Assembly: GCA_041862375.1 (NCBI GenBank)
Contig: JBGVTE010000109.1
Span: 1-64,000, forward strand
Source: WVZL01 sp041862375
Lineage (GTDB): Bacteria; Acidobacteriota; Aminicenantia; Aminicenantales; Aminicenantaceae
Length of the DNA: 64,000 bases
Direction: 5' to 3'
A model generated the notes under the pieces. The model was not told the DNA's origin, did not search any database, and saw nothing but the letters and a program-made list of their open reading frames with translations. The position numbers were made by a program, and so were the translations under genes. Below are positions 26,683 through 36,535 of the stretch, piece by piece. The stretch's first letter is position 1. Every line of letters begins with the position of its first letter.

Positions 26683-27699
26683 TTAATGAATGGATGTAAC
26701 TGCCTTTTGGTATTTTCTGACTATCTCAATTTCTTTATTCCTTAGCTTATAATTATCAGGAGGGCCTCCCTTATATTCCTCTTCAAACCAATGGATGGTT
26801 TTTTTCAACCACACATCAAATGGTGTTGATGTAAAATTCAGTGCTTCCCTTGCTTTTAATGTCTGGAGAACAAATGGCCTTCGCATCGAGAAAGGTGAAA
26901 ATGATGTTCCTAATGGAGTATTTTCTAAAACCCTCGAAGGTATGTCAACAATCTGAACTTTTTTATTCATAATCTCAGCAGCTTTTATAACAAAGCTTCT
27001 GAGGGTTACTATCTCCTCTTGAGCTAGATTATAAGCTTCCCCGATAGCTGATTCGTTGAGAAGGTTCGAAGAGATTGTTTTAACGACATCTCCTTGATAG
27101 ATGTGAGTAAAGACATTTAATCCACTGTCTGGAAGAATCACAGGCTTTTTGTCCTTGATTCGGATAAAGTAAGAATATGCTCGAAGAGTATAATCCCGCT
27201 CTCCGATTACAATCGGTAAGCGAAATATTGTTACTGGAAAGACGCGTTTTCGATAAGCCTCCCTCAAAACTTCTTCACATTTCCTTTTGTGATATCCGTA
27301 GTTCCACAATTCATCATTCCTTTTGGGCTGAGGGTAGAGCTGGCGATCAAAATCTTTTTCTTGGAGCGGACACGGATAATCCTTGGCAACTACATAAACA
27401 GCAGCAGTACTGATGTGAATAAAGTGTTTGATATTTGAAAGAAATGTTCTTACTGCACTCCGGCTATCTTCTGCTCTAAAGGCAACCATATCCACAACTG
27501 CATCAAATTTTCTCCTGTGAAGCTTTCCAAAGAAGCCTTGATAATCATACCGATCACCCTGAATGTGTTCTACCCTCTGGCCGAAGTCATGGGGTGTTAT
27601 ACCTCGATTGAAAAGGGCAACTTCATGACCACTTTCTATGAGCTTCTTAGTTAAGTGATAGCCGAAAAATCGAGTGCCTCCGATTATGAGTATCTTCAC
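26683..27699 (-). CDS. NAD-dependent epimerase/dehydratase, extended SDR
   Basis: A 338-aa extended short-chain dehydrogenase/reductase. The N-terminal nucleotide-binding motif is MKILIIGGTRFFGYHLTKKL. HISTAAVY gives the catalytic Ser/Thr region and NYGYHKRKCEE the YxxxK catalytic pair. Such proteins act on nucleotide sugars or serve as RNA-binding or redox homologues; substrate cannot be told. The start is GTG, 15 bp after the stop of the GlcD-type gene, implying co-transcription. Confidence 0.85.
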   Translation of the reverse strand: MKILIIGGTRFFGYHLTKKLIESGHEVALFNRGITPHDFGQRVEHIQGDRYDYQGFFGKLHRRKFDAVVDMVAFRAEDSRSAVRTFLSNIKHFIHISTAAVYVVAKDYPCPLQEKDFDRQLYPQPKRNDELWNYGYHKRKCEEVLREAYRKRVFPVTIFRLPIVIGERDYTLRAYSYFIRIKDKKPVILPDSGLNVFTHIYQGDVVKTISSNLLNESAIGEAYNLAQEEIVTLRSFVIKAAEIMNKKVQIVDIPSRVLENTPLGTSFSPFSMRRPFVLQTLKAREALNFTSTPFDVWLKKTIHWFEEEYKGGPPDNYKLRNKEIEIVRKYQKAVTSIH

Positions 27700-27714
27700 A
27701 ATTAAAAATCCAAT

Positions 27715-29133
27715 TTAATCAAATATCTTATGAGGATTTAATATGTTTTGAGGATCAAACAATCTTTTTATACCTTTCATCAGTTCGACCTGTTTTTTTC
27801 CTACAATGTAAGGGAGAAATCTCTTTTTTACAAATCCAATTCCATGTTCACCTGAAATAACTCCTCCTCTCTTTTTACAGTCCTTGTATAACTCTCGACG
27901 AACTTCCTCAAACTTTTCTCTCCATTCCTCTTCTTGAACGGGAACGAGTGAACCGTCCACAAAGCGGGCTTTCATGATGTGGGTATGAACATTCCCATCC
28001 GCGGCATGGCCAAAAGTGGGAAGCCAGATATTATATTTCTGGGAGATCTTATGAACATTTTTTACATGACTGGGAATCTCTGCTCGGGGAACAGTAATAT
28101 CGAGCACTTCGATTGTATGAGCTTTTATGGCTTCATAAATCTTACTCCTGATCTCCAAAACATTCTCCTGCTTCTTTGGTGTATCAGCAACGAAGACATC
28201 ACATGCTCCCTTATCCATGCAGACCTCGCCTACAGCTTCTGATAGCATGTCCATTTCTTCATAGCTTGAGGCATCCAGAATTATTAAAAGATATGTCTTC
28301 CCCTCAGAGCACGGCCATTTCATTTTTAGGTATCTCTCTGTAATGACAATTACTTCTCTTTCCATAAACTCCACAGCCATCGGTAAAATTTTCTTGCCTG
28401 ACAGAAGCGGTACAGTTTCTATTGCTTTTTCTAAATCATCGTAGGGGATTATAAGAGACCTTATAACCTGAGGTTGGGGCAACAGATTAATAATAGCCTT
28501 AGTAATAATTCCCAGAGTGCCTTCTGAACCTATGATTAAATTAAGCAGATTGTATCCTGTGCTGCTCTTCATGATCTTCCCTCCAAGAGTAATTATCTCT
28601 CCTGAGGCTAAAACTATCTCAAGCCCCCTTACATAATTCCGGATTACACCATACTTTACAGCTCGACTTCCCCCTGCATTAGTAGATATTACTCCGCCGA
28701 TCATAGCACTTTCCTCTCCAGGATGAGGAGGAAAAAAAAGCCCTGAATTTTCTACCTCTCTATAAAAGTCCATCAAATTCACACCAGCCTCCACGACTGC
28801 CATCTGATTATCCTTATCTATCTCAACTACCCGGTTCATATTCTCAAGGGAAACCACAATACCTCCTTCTAATGGGACACACCCTCCACAGAGTCCCGTG
28901 GCACCCCCTCGAGGAGTTACAGGTATCATTTCTCTGTTAGCTAATTTAATAATAGCTGAGACATCTTCCGCCTTTTCAGGCTTAACAACAAGCTCTGGCT
29001 CTTTTGCTATTTCAGTAAGAGAAAATTCATCGTGGCTGTAATCTAACAGCTTTTCTGACTCAATAATTATATTTTTCCGCCCTACGATTTTCTCAATCTC
29101 GTCTATTATCTTCTCGTTGATCTTTTTGTACAT
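27715..29133 (-). CDS. FAD-linked oxidase, GlcD family
   Basis: A 472-aa FAD-dependent 2-hydroxyacid dehydrogenase. The PCMH-type FAD domain shows VTPRGGATGLCGGCVPLEGG, VEAGVNLMDFY and GVISTNAGGSRAVKYGV, then the GlcD C-terminal cap with FGHAADGNVHTHI and SGEHGIGFVKKRFLP near the end. GlcD homologues oxidise glycolate or D-lactate to glyoxylate or pyruvate. The lactate permease gene 1.6 kb upstream on the same strand favours a lactate substrate (inference). No GlcE/GlcF or Fe-S partner is adjacent. AAAGGATG stands upstream of the ATG. Confidence 0.92.
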   Translation of the reverse strand: MYKKINEKIIDEIEKIVGRKNIIIESEKLLDYSHDEFSLTEIAKEPELVVKPEKAEDVSAIIKLANREMIPVTPRGGATGLCGGCVPLEGGIVVSLENMNRVVEIDKDNQMAVVEAGVNLMDFYREVENSGLFFPPHPGEESAMIGGVISTNAGGSRAVKYGVIRNYVRGLEIVLASGEIITLGGKIMKSSTGYNLLNLIIGSEGTLGIITKAIINLLPQPQVIRSLIIPYDDLEKAIETVPLLSGKKILPMAVEFMEREVIVITERYLKMKWPCSEGKTYLLIILDASSYEEMDMLSEAVGEVCMDKGACDVFVADTPKKQENVLEIRSKIYEAIKAHTIEVLDITVPRAEIPSHVKNVHKISQKYNIWLPTFGHAADGNVHTHIMKARFVDGSLVPVQEEEWREKFEEVRRELYKDCKKRGGVISGEHGIGFVKKRFLPYIVGKKQVELMKGIKRLFDPQNILNPHKIFD

Positions 29134-29266
29134 AGTTTACATCCTTTATGTGAAGATTTTTGTCTATGAATATCTTCAATTTTTCAATCTGTGCATAAGC
29201 TTTTGCTGAAAGCTCTTTGAAAACTTCATAAGAATGATTTGTAGGACGAGCATCAGCACTGGCTAC
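29134..29266 (-). pseudogene. C-terminal remnant of a VPS10/sortilin-like exported protein
   Basis: The minus strand from about 29266 encodes SADARPTNHSYEVFKELSAKAY followed by QIEKLKIFIDKNL, preceded by a stop. This matches the C-terminal tail (D-x-R-P-T, then YxVF and a helix pair) of large secreted VPS10/BNR-repeat proteins as I recall them. The thousands of bases encoding the body are missing. The fragment runs into the start of the GlcD-type gene. The similarity is short, so the identification is moderate. Confidence 0.45.
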
Positions 29267-29504
29267 AACTGAATTGCTTTATCTAAATAAATAATAGGAT
29301 TTATAAACTAAGAATATGAGTATGTCAAATCACTGAATTTAAGGCTCAGCCAAAAATTATCGCGAAATGATCCTCTTGAAAAACAAGCTAGTTCTGTACA
29401 CACATAGATAACAAAGCTTGAGCCCGAGTCCAGAATAAACGATTAAGCCCTCTACTAGTATGTATAGTAAAGCCTGAATCCTGAAGGTTAATAAAAAATT
29501 TATA
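29267..29504. other. Intergenic interval without recognisable features
   Basis: Between the remnant tail and the antiporter gene I see no gene, terminator or clear promoter. The sequence is AT-rich with scattered stops in all frames. Confidence 0.4.
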
Positions 29505-30695
29505 TTATTTAGAGGGGCTGGAATCTTTTTTATTGAGAAAAAGTGATCGTTCCTTTCTGAAAGCTAAAAGAATCAACGGAGGGGTGATTAACGTGGTAAG
29601 CATAGACATTCCCAAGACTACTGCATACATATCTTCTGTAATTATTTGGGCCGAGAGACCGATGAGCCCCACAATGATTCCAACTTCTCCCCGGGGTATC
29701 ATGCAGACTCCTGTCTGCACTCTCATTTTCCAGTTTTCCTTCCAACATGCTAAAGCAGTGCTGAATACTTTACTCAATAGAGCAACTAAACTTATCACCA
29801 TCACCAAAAATAATAACCGTGGCTTGAAGAAAACTCTTGGATTAAGATGGGCACCCATCATCACAAAAAAGAAAGGAAGGAGGAATTCATTCACATACTT
29901 AACTTTATTTTCTAAATTATAAACACCTGCTAGTTCATCTATAACTATTCCTGCCATAAAAGACCCAATTATTGCTGCTAACCCAATAATATCGGCCAGC
30001 TCAGCAAGCCCTAAACAGAGAATAATGGAGATGACAAAAGGCCCCTCTGGAATATTCAATCGTTCTATCCAATAACGGGTCCGGAAAGCCAATTTTGGTC
30101 CCCACGCAATCAGAAACCACACAAAAGCAACTGACTCAGCCACAAGCAGGATGAATTCAACGCTCTGAAATTCCCCTTTTCCCAGGCCTTTGACAAGAGA
30201 AAGGACAATCAGAGCCAAGACATCATCCAGCACTGCTGCGCCTAAAACAATATAAGCTACCCTGTGCTTAATCAGGCCCATATCTTGTAAGACTTTTACA
30301 GAAATTCCCACACTCGTGGCAAGAATAGCCGTGGCAACAAATAGACTTTCTACTACTTTGTAGCCGAGAAAAAACATAGTCACAAAACCCATAATCAGTG
30401 GAAAAATAATCCCAAGAATCCCAACTAATACTGCAGTTTTACCTACAGCAAAAAGGTCTTTCACACGAATTTCAAGCCCCACATGAAACATGAGGAAAAT
30501 CACTCCAATCTCAGCAAATGACATCAAGACATGGTTAGAAGTGTCAATGATTCCCAGAACGTAGTTACCCAGAAGAACTCCCGCCATAAGCTCACCGATT
30601 ATGGGAGGCACTTTTACCCTTACGCAGAGTTCACCAAGGACTTTTGCTGAGGCAAAGATGATGAAAAAGTAAAAGAGAAAATTATTGCCTTCCAC
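29505..30695 (-). CDS. CPA2-family cation:proton antiporter
   Basis: A 396-aa membrane protein with about 12 helices matching the Na+/H+ exchanger (CPA2, Kef/NapA-like) transport domain. It begins LGELCVRVKVPPIIGELMAGVLLG, then IGVIFLMFHVGLEI. The ion-binding region reads VLGAAVLDDVLALIVLS, with the paired Asp that mark electrogenic CPA2 members, and IPRGEVGIIVG follows near the C-terminus. There is no cytoplasmic TrkA-N domain. The start is GTG, 20 bp after the lactate permease gene, so the two are probably co-expressed and linked through the proton or sodium gradient. Confidence 0.9.
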   Translation of the reverse strand: MEGNNFLFYFFIIFASAKVLGELCVRVKVPPIIGELMAGVLLGNYVLGIIDTSNHVLMSFAEIGVIFLMFHVGLEIRVKDLFAVGKTAVLVGILGIIFPLIMGFVTMFFLGYKVVESLFVATAILATSVGISVKVLQDMGLIKHRVAYIVLGAAVLDDVLALIVLSLVKGLGKGEFQSVEFILLVAESVAFVWFLIAWGPKLAFRTRYWIERLNIPEGPFVISIILCLGLAELADIIGLAAIIGSFMAGIVIDELAGVYNLENKVKYVNEFLLPFFFVMMGAHLNPRVFFKPRLLFLVMVISLVALLSKVFSTALACWKENWKMRVQTGVCMIPRGEVGIIVGLIGLSAQIITEDMYAVVLGMSMLTTLITPPLILLAFRKERSLFLNKKDSSPSK

Positions 30696-30715
30696 AGTAA
30701 ACCTCAGACATTATA

Positions 30716-32383
30716 CTAGACCTTAAAAACCTGAAGCATAATAATTCCGACAACTCCTGCAATAATGAGATAGTAAGTCATGGGAATTATTGTTTTTCTG
30801 ATGATCAATCCTTCCTTTCCCAGAAGTCCTACCACAGCCGAAGCAGCAACTACATTGTGAACACAAATCATATTACCAGCTGCGCCGCCAACTGCCTGGA
30901 GCGCAACAATGATTCCAGGTGTCGCACTTATTTTAATGGCTGTGGCAAACTGAAAAAGTGAAAACATCATGTTGCTGAAGGTATTACTTCCAGCAATGAA
31001 TGCTCCCATTGCTCCGATAACAGCAGCAAAAACTGTCCAGCCTTTTCCCAAGAGAACCGCTACACCGCTGGCTAATACCATGGGCATCTTATCTATCCCC
31101 CCAGGAACACCGCTGTTGATAAAAACTTTAACCATAGGCACTGCAAACCCAAGTGCAATCGTGGGACCTAGGAGAGATTTTAAAGTTCGTGAAAAAGCCT
31201 TCTTTACCTGTTCTTGTGAAATTCTTTGAAAAAAAATAGTCAATACCCCCACTATCACAAATATGAAACCTGGTAAGTAGAGTGGTTGGAAGCTGGAATT
31301 GATAGAAGTCTGGAACATGTCAGTTAAGGTAATAGATACTGATGCCAAAGCATTCTTTATTGGGAACCATAGACGACTGATGAGGAGCAACAGCGCAACA
31401 AGAAGGTAAGGAAGCCATACCCTAAAAATATTTAGTTCTGACTCCATACCACTCCCCTTCTCAAGTCTCTGTCCAATCCATTCTCGTGGCCATGACTCTC
31501 TCGGCCCAAAATCCCACTCCTCTTTGGGGATAAGAAAGCCTTTTTTAGCTACAGGAATCACAATCGAAAGCCCTACAAGAGACCCAACCAGAGAAGGAAA
31601 TTCAGGTCCCAAGAATACTCCTGTGAGTGTATACGGAATTGTAAAACAGAAGCCAGCAAAAAGAGCGAAAGGAAAGATAGAAAGGCCTTCGCTCCAACTT
31701 TTTTGTCTACCAAAAAACCGAGTCATCATAATGATTAATACTAAAGGTATAAAGGTTCCTGCAATTCCATGAATAATCGCCACTTTAGCCCCGATTGAGT
31801 TCAAATAAGGATTAAAATCTACCTGTTGTGCTCCTAAATAATTCATTACTTCAACTTGACCCTTCAATCCTGCATTGACTCCGATGAGAATTGGAGTGCC
31901 TATTGCTCCAAAAGAAACTGGAGTACTCTGGATGATTAAGGCAACCATTACAGCTGCCATAGCAGGGAATCCTATAGCCACGAGAATTGGCGCTGCCACT
32001 GCGGCTGGTGTTCCAAATCCTGCTGATCCTTCGATAAATGCTCCGAATAAAAATGCAATAATTATTACCTGGACACGGCGATCAGTGGAAACTAAGAACA
32101 TACTTCTGCGGATGGCAGAAACAGCCCCGCTCTCCTGCTGGAGGTTCAAGAGCAGCAGTGCACCCAGGATAATATAGAGAATAGAGGCCGCTGTAATCAG
32201 GCCATCTATGGAAGCTGCAGCGACTTGAAGAATTGGAACCCTCCAGATGAGTATAGCTTCAAGACAGGTTACAAGAAATGCCACTGGCATAGCTCTCGAT
32301 GCCGGCCATCTCAATAGAACTATAAGTCCGAATACCGTGATGATCGGAAAAAGAGCCATGATGGCAAGAACACCTAAACTCAT
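30716..32383 (-). CDS. lctP: L-lactate permease family transporter
   Basis: A 555-aa LctP-family permease with 13-14 predicted membrane segments. Family landmarks include FLFGAFIEGSAGFGTPAAVAAP, STPVSFGAIGTPILIG and GAFIAGSNTFSNMMFSLFQ. These carriers import lactate or glycolate with protons. It heads a minus-strand group with the antiporter, followed at a distance by a GlcD-type oxidase, together a likely 2-hydroxyacid utilisation set. No clear ribosome-binding site precedes the ATG. Confidence 0.93.
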   Translation of the reverse strand: MSLGVLAIMALFPIITVFGLIVLLRWPASRAMPVAFLVTCLEAILIWRVPILQVAAASIDGLITAASILYIILGALLLLNLQQESGAVSAIRRSMFLVSTDRRVQVIIIAFLFGAFIEGSAGFGTPAAVAAPILVAIGFPAMAAVMVALIIQSTPVSFGAIGTPILIGVNAGLKGQVEVMNYLGAQQVDFNPYLNSIGAKVAIIHGIAGTFIPLVLIIMMTRFFGRQKSWSEGLSIFPFALFAGFCFTIPYTLTGVFLGPEFPSLVGSLVGLSIVIPVAKKGFLIPKEEWDFGPRESWPREWIGQRLEKGSGMESELNIFRVWLPYLLVALLLLISRLWFPIKNALASVSITLTDMFQTSINSSFQPLYLPGFIFVIVGVLTIFFQRISQEQVKKAFSRTLKSLLGPTIALGFAVPMVKVFINSGVPGGIDKMPMVLASGVAVLLGKGWTVFAAVIGAMGAFIAGSNTFSNMMFSLFQFATAIKISATPGIIVALQAVGGAAGNMICVHNVVAASAVVGLLGKEGLIIRKTIIPMTYYLIIAGVVGIIMLQVFKV

Positions 32384-32588
32384 GGATATAAAACCTTTTT
32401 AATTAGCTCTATGTATCAGTAAAAGCTCGCTGCAATTCCAGCAATATATAAAACAAGAAAAATCCTATGTCAAATAATGTTCCTGCCAGCCACGGGGATA
32501 CAAAATTTAATTAAATGATTTTATAACAATAACAAATTTACAGCGGTTTGATGATTCAAGTGTTTTCCATGGGAAGGAAGAAAAAGGA

Positions 32589-33401
32589 TTATTTAATAAC
32601 TTTAACCTGATGCGGGAAATAAATAAGAATCTGAGGTTGCCCCCTGAAATCTTCTAAAAAGCCAGTTACTAACACAATCCTTTTTAGTAATGATTTATAA
32701 AGGGGAAAAGAGCCCATGTAATCCTGAGGAATTAAGCCTGCAAATTTTTTCCTCCAAGAATTAAGAAAAACGAATCCTCTCTTGGTCTCGATGCTGTTAC
32801 ATTTGTACTCTACAGCCACAAGCTTTCCAAGATGATGTTTTGCATCAACTGCTTTAATTCGCTCGAAATCTCCCATTCTCCAAAATCCCTTCCCCTCTTT
32901 CCGAGCAAGCTCTTCGGCAACTTTGAATTTTTTTTGGTATTCTTTTTTAAACGGAAAATACAAAAAAACAGAAGCAAATCCTTCACGAAGTATAAATTCA
33001 TTAAATAAGGTTTTACCTTTCAAGACATACGCAAGAAGTCTTCCATACTTATCTTCAATCTGCCAATCATAGGTCAAGATTACTTCTTCCTTGTACAGGT
33101 GGTAAAAAGTGAATCTTTTTGCCATATATGCCAGGAAGGCAACTTGGTTTTTTGAGTCATTGAGCTCTGGGGCATCAATTCCTATGAGTCTTACTTTCTT
33201 TTGAACCCCATTTTTAAATTTTACTCTTATAGTATCACCATCAAATACAGCAGTTACAATTCCATTGTTTTCAGAAGAGTTCGAAAGCAACAAAGTACTT
33301 CCCAGGGATTGTCTGGTTTTTTTAACAAAGAATCCAAATAGAGTGAGGAAAATCAGAAGGATTAAAAGCAGTTTTCCCGGGTTTCTTTTCAATCTATTCA
33401 C
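32589..33401 (-). CDS. Thermonuclease (SNase)-domain exported nuclease
   Basis: A 270-aa protein with an N-terminal membrane or signal segment (residues 9-26) followed by an SNase domain: VTAVFDGDTIRVKF, VRLIGIDAPEL with the metal-ligand Asp, EDKYGRLLAYVL with the catalytic Arg, and ILREGFASVF. SNase domains are Ca-dependent nucleases. The extra 90 residues at the C-terminus (YKCNSIETKRGFVFLN to LIYFPHQ) look like a small beta-barrel of OB type that may bind nucleic acid. The start is GTG. It is monocistronic between the lactate permease and transketolase genes. Periplasmic or extracellular location is inferred. Confidence 0.87.
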   Translation of the reverse strand: MNRLKRNPGKLLLILLIFLTLFGFFVKKTRQSLGSTLLLSNSSENNGIVTAVFDGDTIRVKFKNGVQKKVRLIGIDAPELNDSKNQVAFLAYMAKRFTFYHLYKEEVILTYDWQIEDKYGRLLAYVLKGKTLFNEFILREGFASVFLYFPFKKEYQKKFKVAEELARKEGKGFWRMGDFERIKAVDAKHHLGKLVAVEYKCNSIETKRGFVFLNSWRKKFAGLIPQDYMGSFPLYKSLLKRIVLVTGFLEDFRGQPQILIYFPHQVKVIK

Positions 33402-33608
33402 TAGTTTTTTTGCTTATATTCAATCCATGACTGTTCCATTTCAGAAGTCACTCTAATCCTCCTCCAATAATAGATAAAAAACAGTCAACATCTACCATGC
33501 TTTCGAGCGGCCTTTGGAAATATAAAAGTTTTTTACACCCACATGCGGGATCAGGGTTCGTTTTTTTTAACCTCAGTGGATGCATATATGGATGTGCATT
33601 TTCTCGAT

Positions 33609-35432
33609 TTACATCAAACTCTTAACAGCTTCTTTAATGTGGCGAGCATTTATTCCATATCTATCCATGAGCTCTTCTGGTTTACCTGATCGGGGCAACT
33701 CTCTTATAGAAAGATGAATGACCTCTGCTTTCCCCCTTAATACCTGATTCACAGCATCTCCCAACCCACCGTTTTGAAAATGATCCTCAACGATGACTAC
33801 CTTATTTCCTGATTGGTTTACTTCATTCTCTATCGTTTCCTTATCAATCGGCTGAATAGAATAGGCATCTATAATGCGGATATTAATGTTTTCATCTCTG
33901 AGTTCCTCATAGGCTTTCAATGCTTCATGGACAGTAATTCCAGCAGCTACTACTGCTGCTACATCATTTGTGCTCCTCTTCAATACCTTTGATCCACCAA
34001 TGTGAAATTTATCACTGGGCTCATAAAGAAGAGGAGTTTTAGGCCTTGTTGTTCTCAAGTAGCCCATCCCCTTGTGTTTTGCTAAGGCTCCAACACATCC
34101 CTCTGTTGAATAGGCATCGCTGGGATAGAATATCACACAGTCTGGAATCGGCCTAAAAATGGCTAAATCCTCAAGGCCCATCTGAGAAGGACCGTCTGCT
34201 CCGATGCTAACACCAACATGAGAACCCACAAATTTTATATTGGAAAAAGAATAGGAAGCCATCCTTATCTGGTCATGAGCTCTGCTGAGGAAAGCTGCAA
34301 AAGTGGCGATAAAAGGAAGATAGCCTTTGGCAGCCAAGCCGATGCCTATCCCTACCATATTCTGTTCTGCTATATAACTTTGGAATGACCTCTGGGGGAA
34401 ATGCTCAAAAAAATCCTCTGCATAAGTTGAGTTCTTCACATCCCCATCAAGAGCAATGACAGCATTGTTTATCTTTCCTAAATTTAAAAGTGCATTACCA
34501 TAGGCTCTCCTCGTAGCAGTGCTATCTCTGTAGACATTCTTTTTAAAATTATAGCTTTTTATAATTTCTGGTGTGTTAGTATTTTTTGGAGTTTTTACAT
34601 ACTCCTTAGATATAACTTCAGGCATAGGCCCGATTTCCTCAATGGCTTTCTCAAGATCTTCTTTATTCAAGGGTTTACCATGCCATCCATTTTTATCTTC
34701 AAGAAAAGAAACTCCTTTACCTTTAATTGTTTTGGCTAAAATAGCGGTCGGACGTCCTTTTCTCTCAGCATTTTTAAAAACAGAAAGTATTTCGTTAATA
34801 TCATGTCCATCGATCGTTAACACATCCCAGTTAAACGCCTCGAATTTTCTTTGATATGCTTTAATATCGTGTCCATGCATGGTAGGGCCTGATTGGCCAA
34901 GGCGGTTGATATCAACAACTGCATAGAGATTATCGAGCCCAGCAAGGGCAGCAAAATTAACTGCTTCCCAAACTCCTCCCTCAGCACACTCACCATCGCC
35001 CATCAGGACAAACGTTCTCGCTGCAGACTTTCCTACCTTCATAGCCAGCGCCATCCCAGCTCCAACCGAGAGCCCTTGTCCCAAGGAACCTGTAGCAGAT
35101 TTAACCCATCTCATTCGCGGAGTCGGATGTCCCTCGAGATCGCTTGAGATTTTTCGAAGATTCATCAACTCCTTCATAGGAATTATTCCTGCTTCAGCAT
35201 AAGCTGCCCATAAAATGGGAGCTGCGTGGCCTTTGGAGAGAACGAATTCATCCCCTGCCCAGTCATCAGGATTTTTTGGGTTGTAGCTCATCACATCAAA
35301 AAATAAACATGACATCAGATCAGCCATGGATAAACACGTTGTCGGATGACCTGAACCAGCTTCTGTTGTCATTTTCAAAGAGTGAATACGGAGCCGTTTA
35401 GCTATCGCTTCTAATGCTTCAATCCTATTCAT
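33609..35432 (-). CDS. tkt: Transketolase
   Basis: A 607-aa single-chain transketolase, shorter than the 650-680 aa E. coli type and closer to the animal type in length. The N-terminal domain has the TPP site with GDGECAEGGVWEAVNFAALAG and VDINRLGQSG, preceded by SKGHAAPILWA. The pyrimidine domain has AEQNMVGIGIGLAAKG with the catalytic Glu, and the C-terminal domain ends in a VEDHFQNGGLGDAV segment. It moves two-carbon units in the pentose phosphate pathway. AAAGGAGGG upstream fixes the start. Confidence 0.95.
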   Translation of the reverse strand: MNRIEALEAIAKRLRIHSLKMTTEAGSGHPTTCLSMADLMSCLFFDVMSYNPKNPDDWAGDEFVLSKGHAAPILWAAYAEAGIIPMKELMNLRKISSDLEGHPTPRMRWVKSATGSLGQGLSVGAGMALAMKVGKSAARTFVLMGDGECAEGGVWEAVNFAALAGLDNLYAVVDINRLGQSGPTMHGHDIKAYQRKFEAFNWDVLTIDGHDINEILSVFKNAERKGRPTAILAKTIKGKGVSFLEDKNGWHGKPLNKEDLEKAIEEIGPMPEVISKEYVKTPKNTNTPEIIKSYNFKKNVYRDSTATRRAYGNALLNLGKINNAVIALDGDVKNSTYAEDFFEHFPQRSFQSYIAEQNMVGIGIGLAAKGYLPFIATFAAFLSRAHDQIRMASYSFSNIKFVGSHVGVSIGADGPSQMGLEDLAIFRPIPDCVIFYPSDAYSTEGCVGALAKHKGMGYLRTTRPKTPLLYEPSDKFHIGGSKVLKRSTNDVAAVVAAGITVHEALKAYEELRDENINIRIIDAYSIQPIDKETIENEVNQSGNKVVIVEDHFQNGGLGDAVNQVLRGKAEVIHLSIRELPRSGKPEELMDRYGINARHIKEAVKSLM

Positions 35433-35740
35433 TGGGAATTACCCTCCTTTTTAAAATAATGTTCTTTATTATTAAAATCCTCTGTCATTCTTGTCGTTCT
35501 AATAAATGCTTTATAAAAAATCTCTATGGCGAGTTTAAAGTCAGGAACCAACTTTTCTTTTGAACAACTAGTTTTTTTGTATTTTCCATAAAGGTCAAGA
35601 AAAAAAATGTCAAAGAAGCTTTATTGATAATTTCTAACCATAAATGAAAGAGGAAACATCTTTATCCAGGAATTGAAAAGTAATTGTAGCAAAGAGCAAT
35701 ATGATATACAATTTTTAATTACAATTTAAGAAAAAAAAGC
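35433..35740. other. Intergenic region with a short open tail upstream of transketolase
   Basis: No recognisable gene. On the minus strand a 63-codon open stretch ends TGA overlapping the transketolase ATG and looks coding-like in composition, but it has no usable start codon or family match. Divergent promoters for transketolase and the deacetylase must lie here; none is clear enough to call. Confidence 0.4.
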
Positions 35741-36451
35741 ATGAAAATGACGGAAAAAATAGCTGATATTTTAGTCATTACTCCCCATCCCGATGATGCT
35801 GAATTCGGAGTTGCAGGAACAGTTGTCAATTGGGTCCGCCAAGAAAAAATTGTTGTTTATCTCGTTTGCACTAACGGAGATAAAGGGACAGAAGATCCGA
35901 AAGTAAGTCCAGGAGAACTGGCTCGATTAAGAGAAAAAGAGCAGCTTGATGCTGCCAAGATTTTAGGAGTAAATGAAGTTATCTTCCTTCACCATCCAGA
36001 CCAGAGCATAGAAGACACGCCTGAATTCAGGAAAGAAATTGTCAGGTATATAAGAATTTACAAGCCAGAGATTGTGGTAACCGCAGATCCTTACCGTCGT
36101 TACATCTGGCATAGAGACCACAGAATTGTAGGGCGAGTGACATTAGATGCTGTGTTCCCCTATGCCAGGGATAGGTGGGCTTATCCTGATTTGCTCGAAG
36201 AAGGTCTCATGCCGCATAAAGTAAAAGAAGTATGGCTCTGGGCTCCAGAAGATAGGGATATAAATTTCCGATCTGATATCACCAATACTTTTGAAATAAA
36301 GCTTAAAGCCTTACGAAGTCATAAGAGTCAGATAAAAGAATCCTTTTCCTCTGAGATGGAGAAATGGTTATGTATGCGGGCCAAAACCCTGGCAGAAGGA
36401 GAAAAGTTTAAACTGGCTGAAGGATTTCATCGGGTTGAGATATGGTGGTAG
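35741..36451 (+). CDS. PIG-L/LmbE-family N-deacetylase
   Basis: A 236-aa zinc N-deacetylase of the LmbE/PIG-L family. The zinc motif is TPHPDDAEFG (H16, D18, D19 region) with the second His in YIWHRDHRIVG near residue 130, then TNGDKGTEDPK and the family's ARLREKEQLDAAKILG. Relatives deacetylate GlcNAc-linked small molecules, including mycothiol and bacillithiol precursors. It is followed by a decayed methyltransferase gene and, on the opposite strand, an MshA-like glycosyltransferase, a neighbourhood reminiscent of low-molecular-weight thiol synthesis. The substrate remains inferred. Confidence 0.88.
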   Translation: MKMTEKIADILVITPHPDDAEFGVAGTVVNWVRQEKIVVYLVCTNGDKGTEDPKVSPGELARLREKEQLDAAKILGVNEVIFLHHPDQSIEDTPEFRKEIVRYIRIYKPEIVVTADPYRRYIWHRDHRIVGRVTLDAVFPYARDRWAYPDLLEEGLMPHKVKEVWLWAPEDRDINFRSDITNTFEIKLKALRSHKSQIKESFSSEMEKWLCMRAKTLAEGEKFKLAEGFHRVEIWW

Positions 36452-36535
36452 CACAATTTATTGAATTTATTAGTGAAGATACAAGTATAACAGCTACAGC
36501 TACTTTTAATTTCTCAACAGAAAATATGAAAAGCT

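Noticed and set aside
35433..35620. 63-codon minus-strand open stretch just before transketolase
   Set aside because: It lacks a start codon with a ribosome-binding site and shows no family match, so I do not call a gene or remnant.
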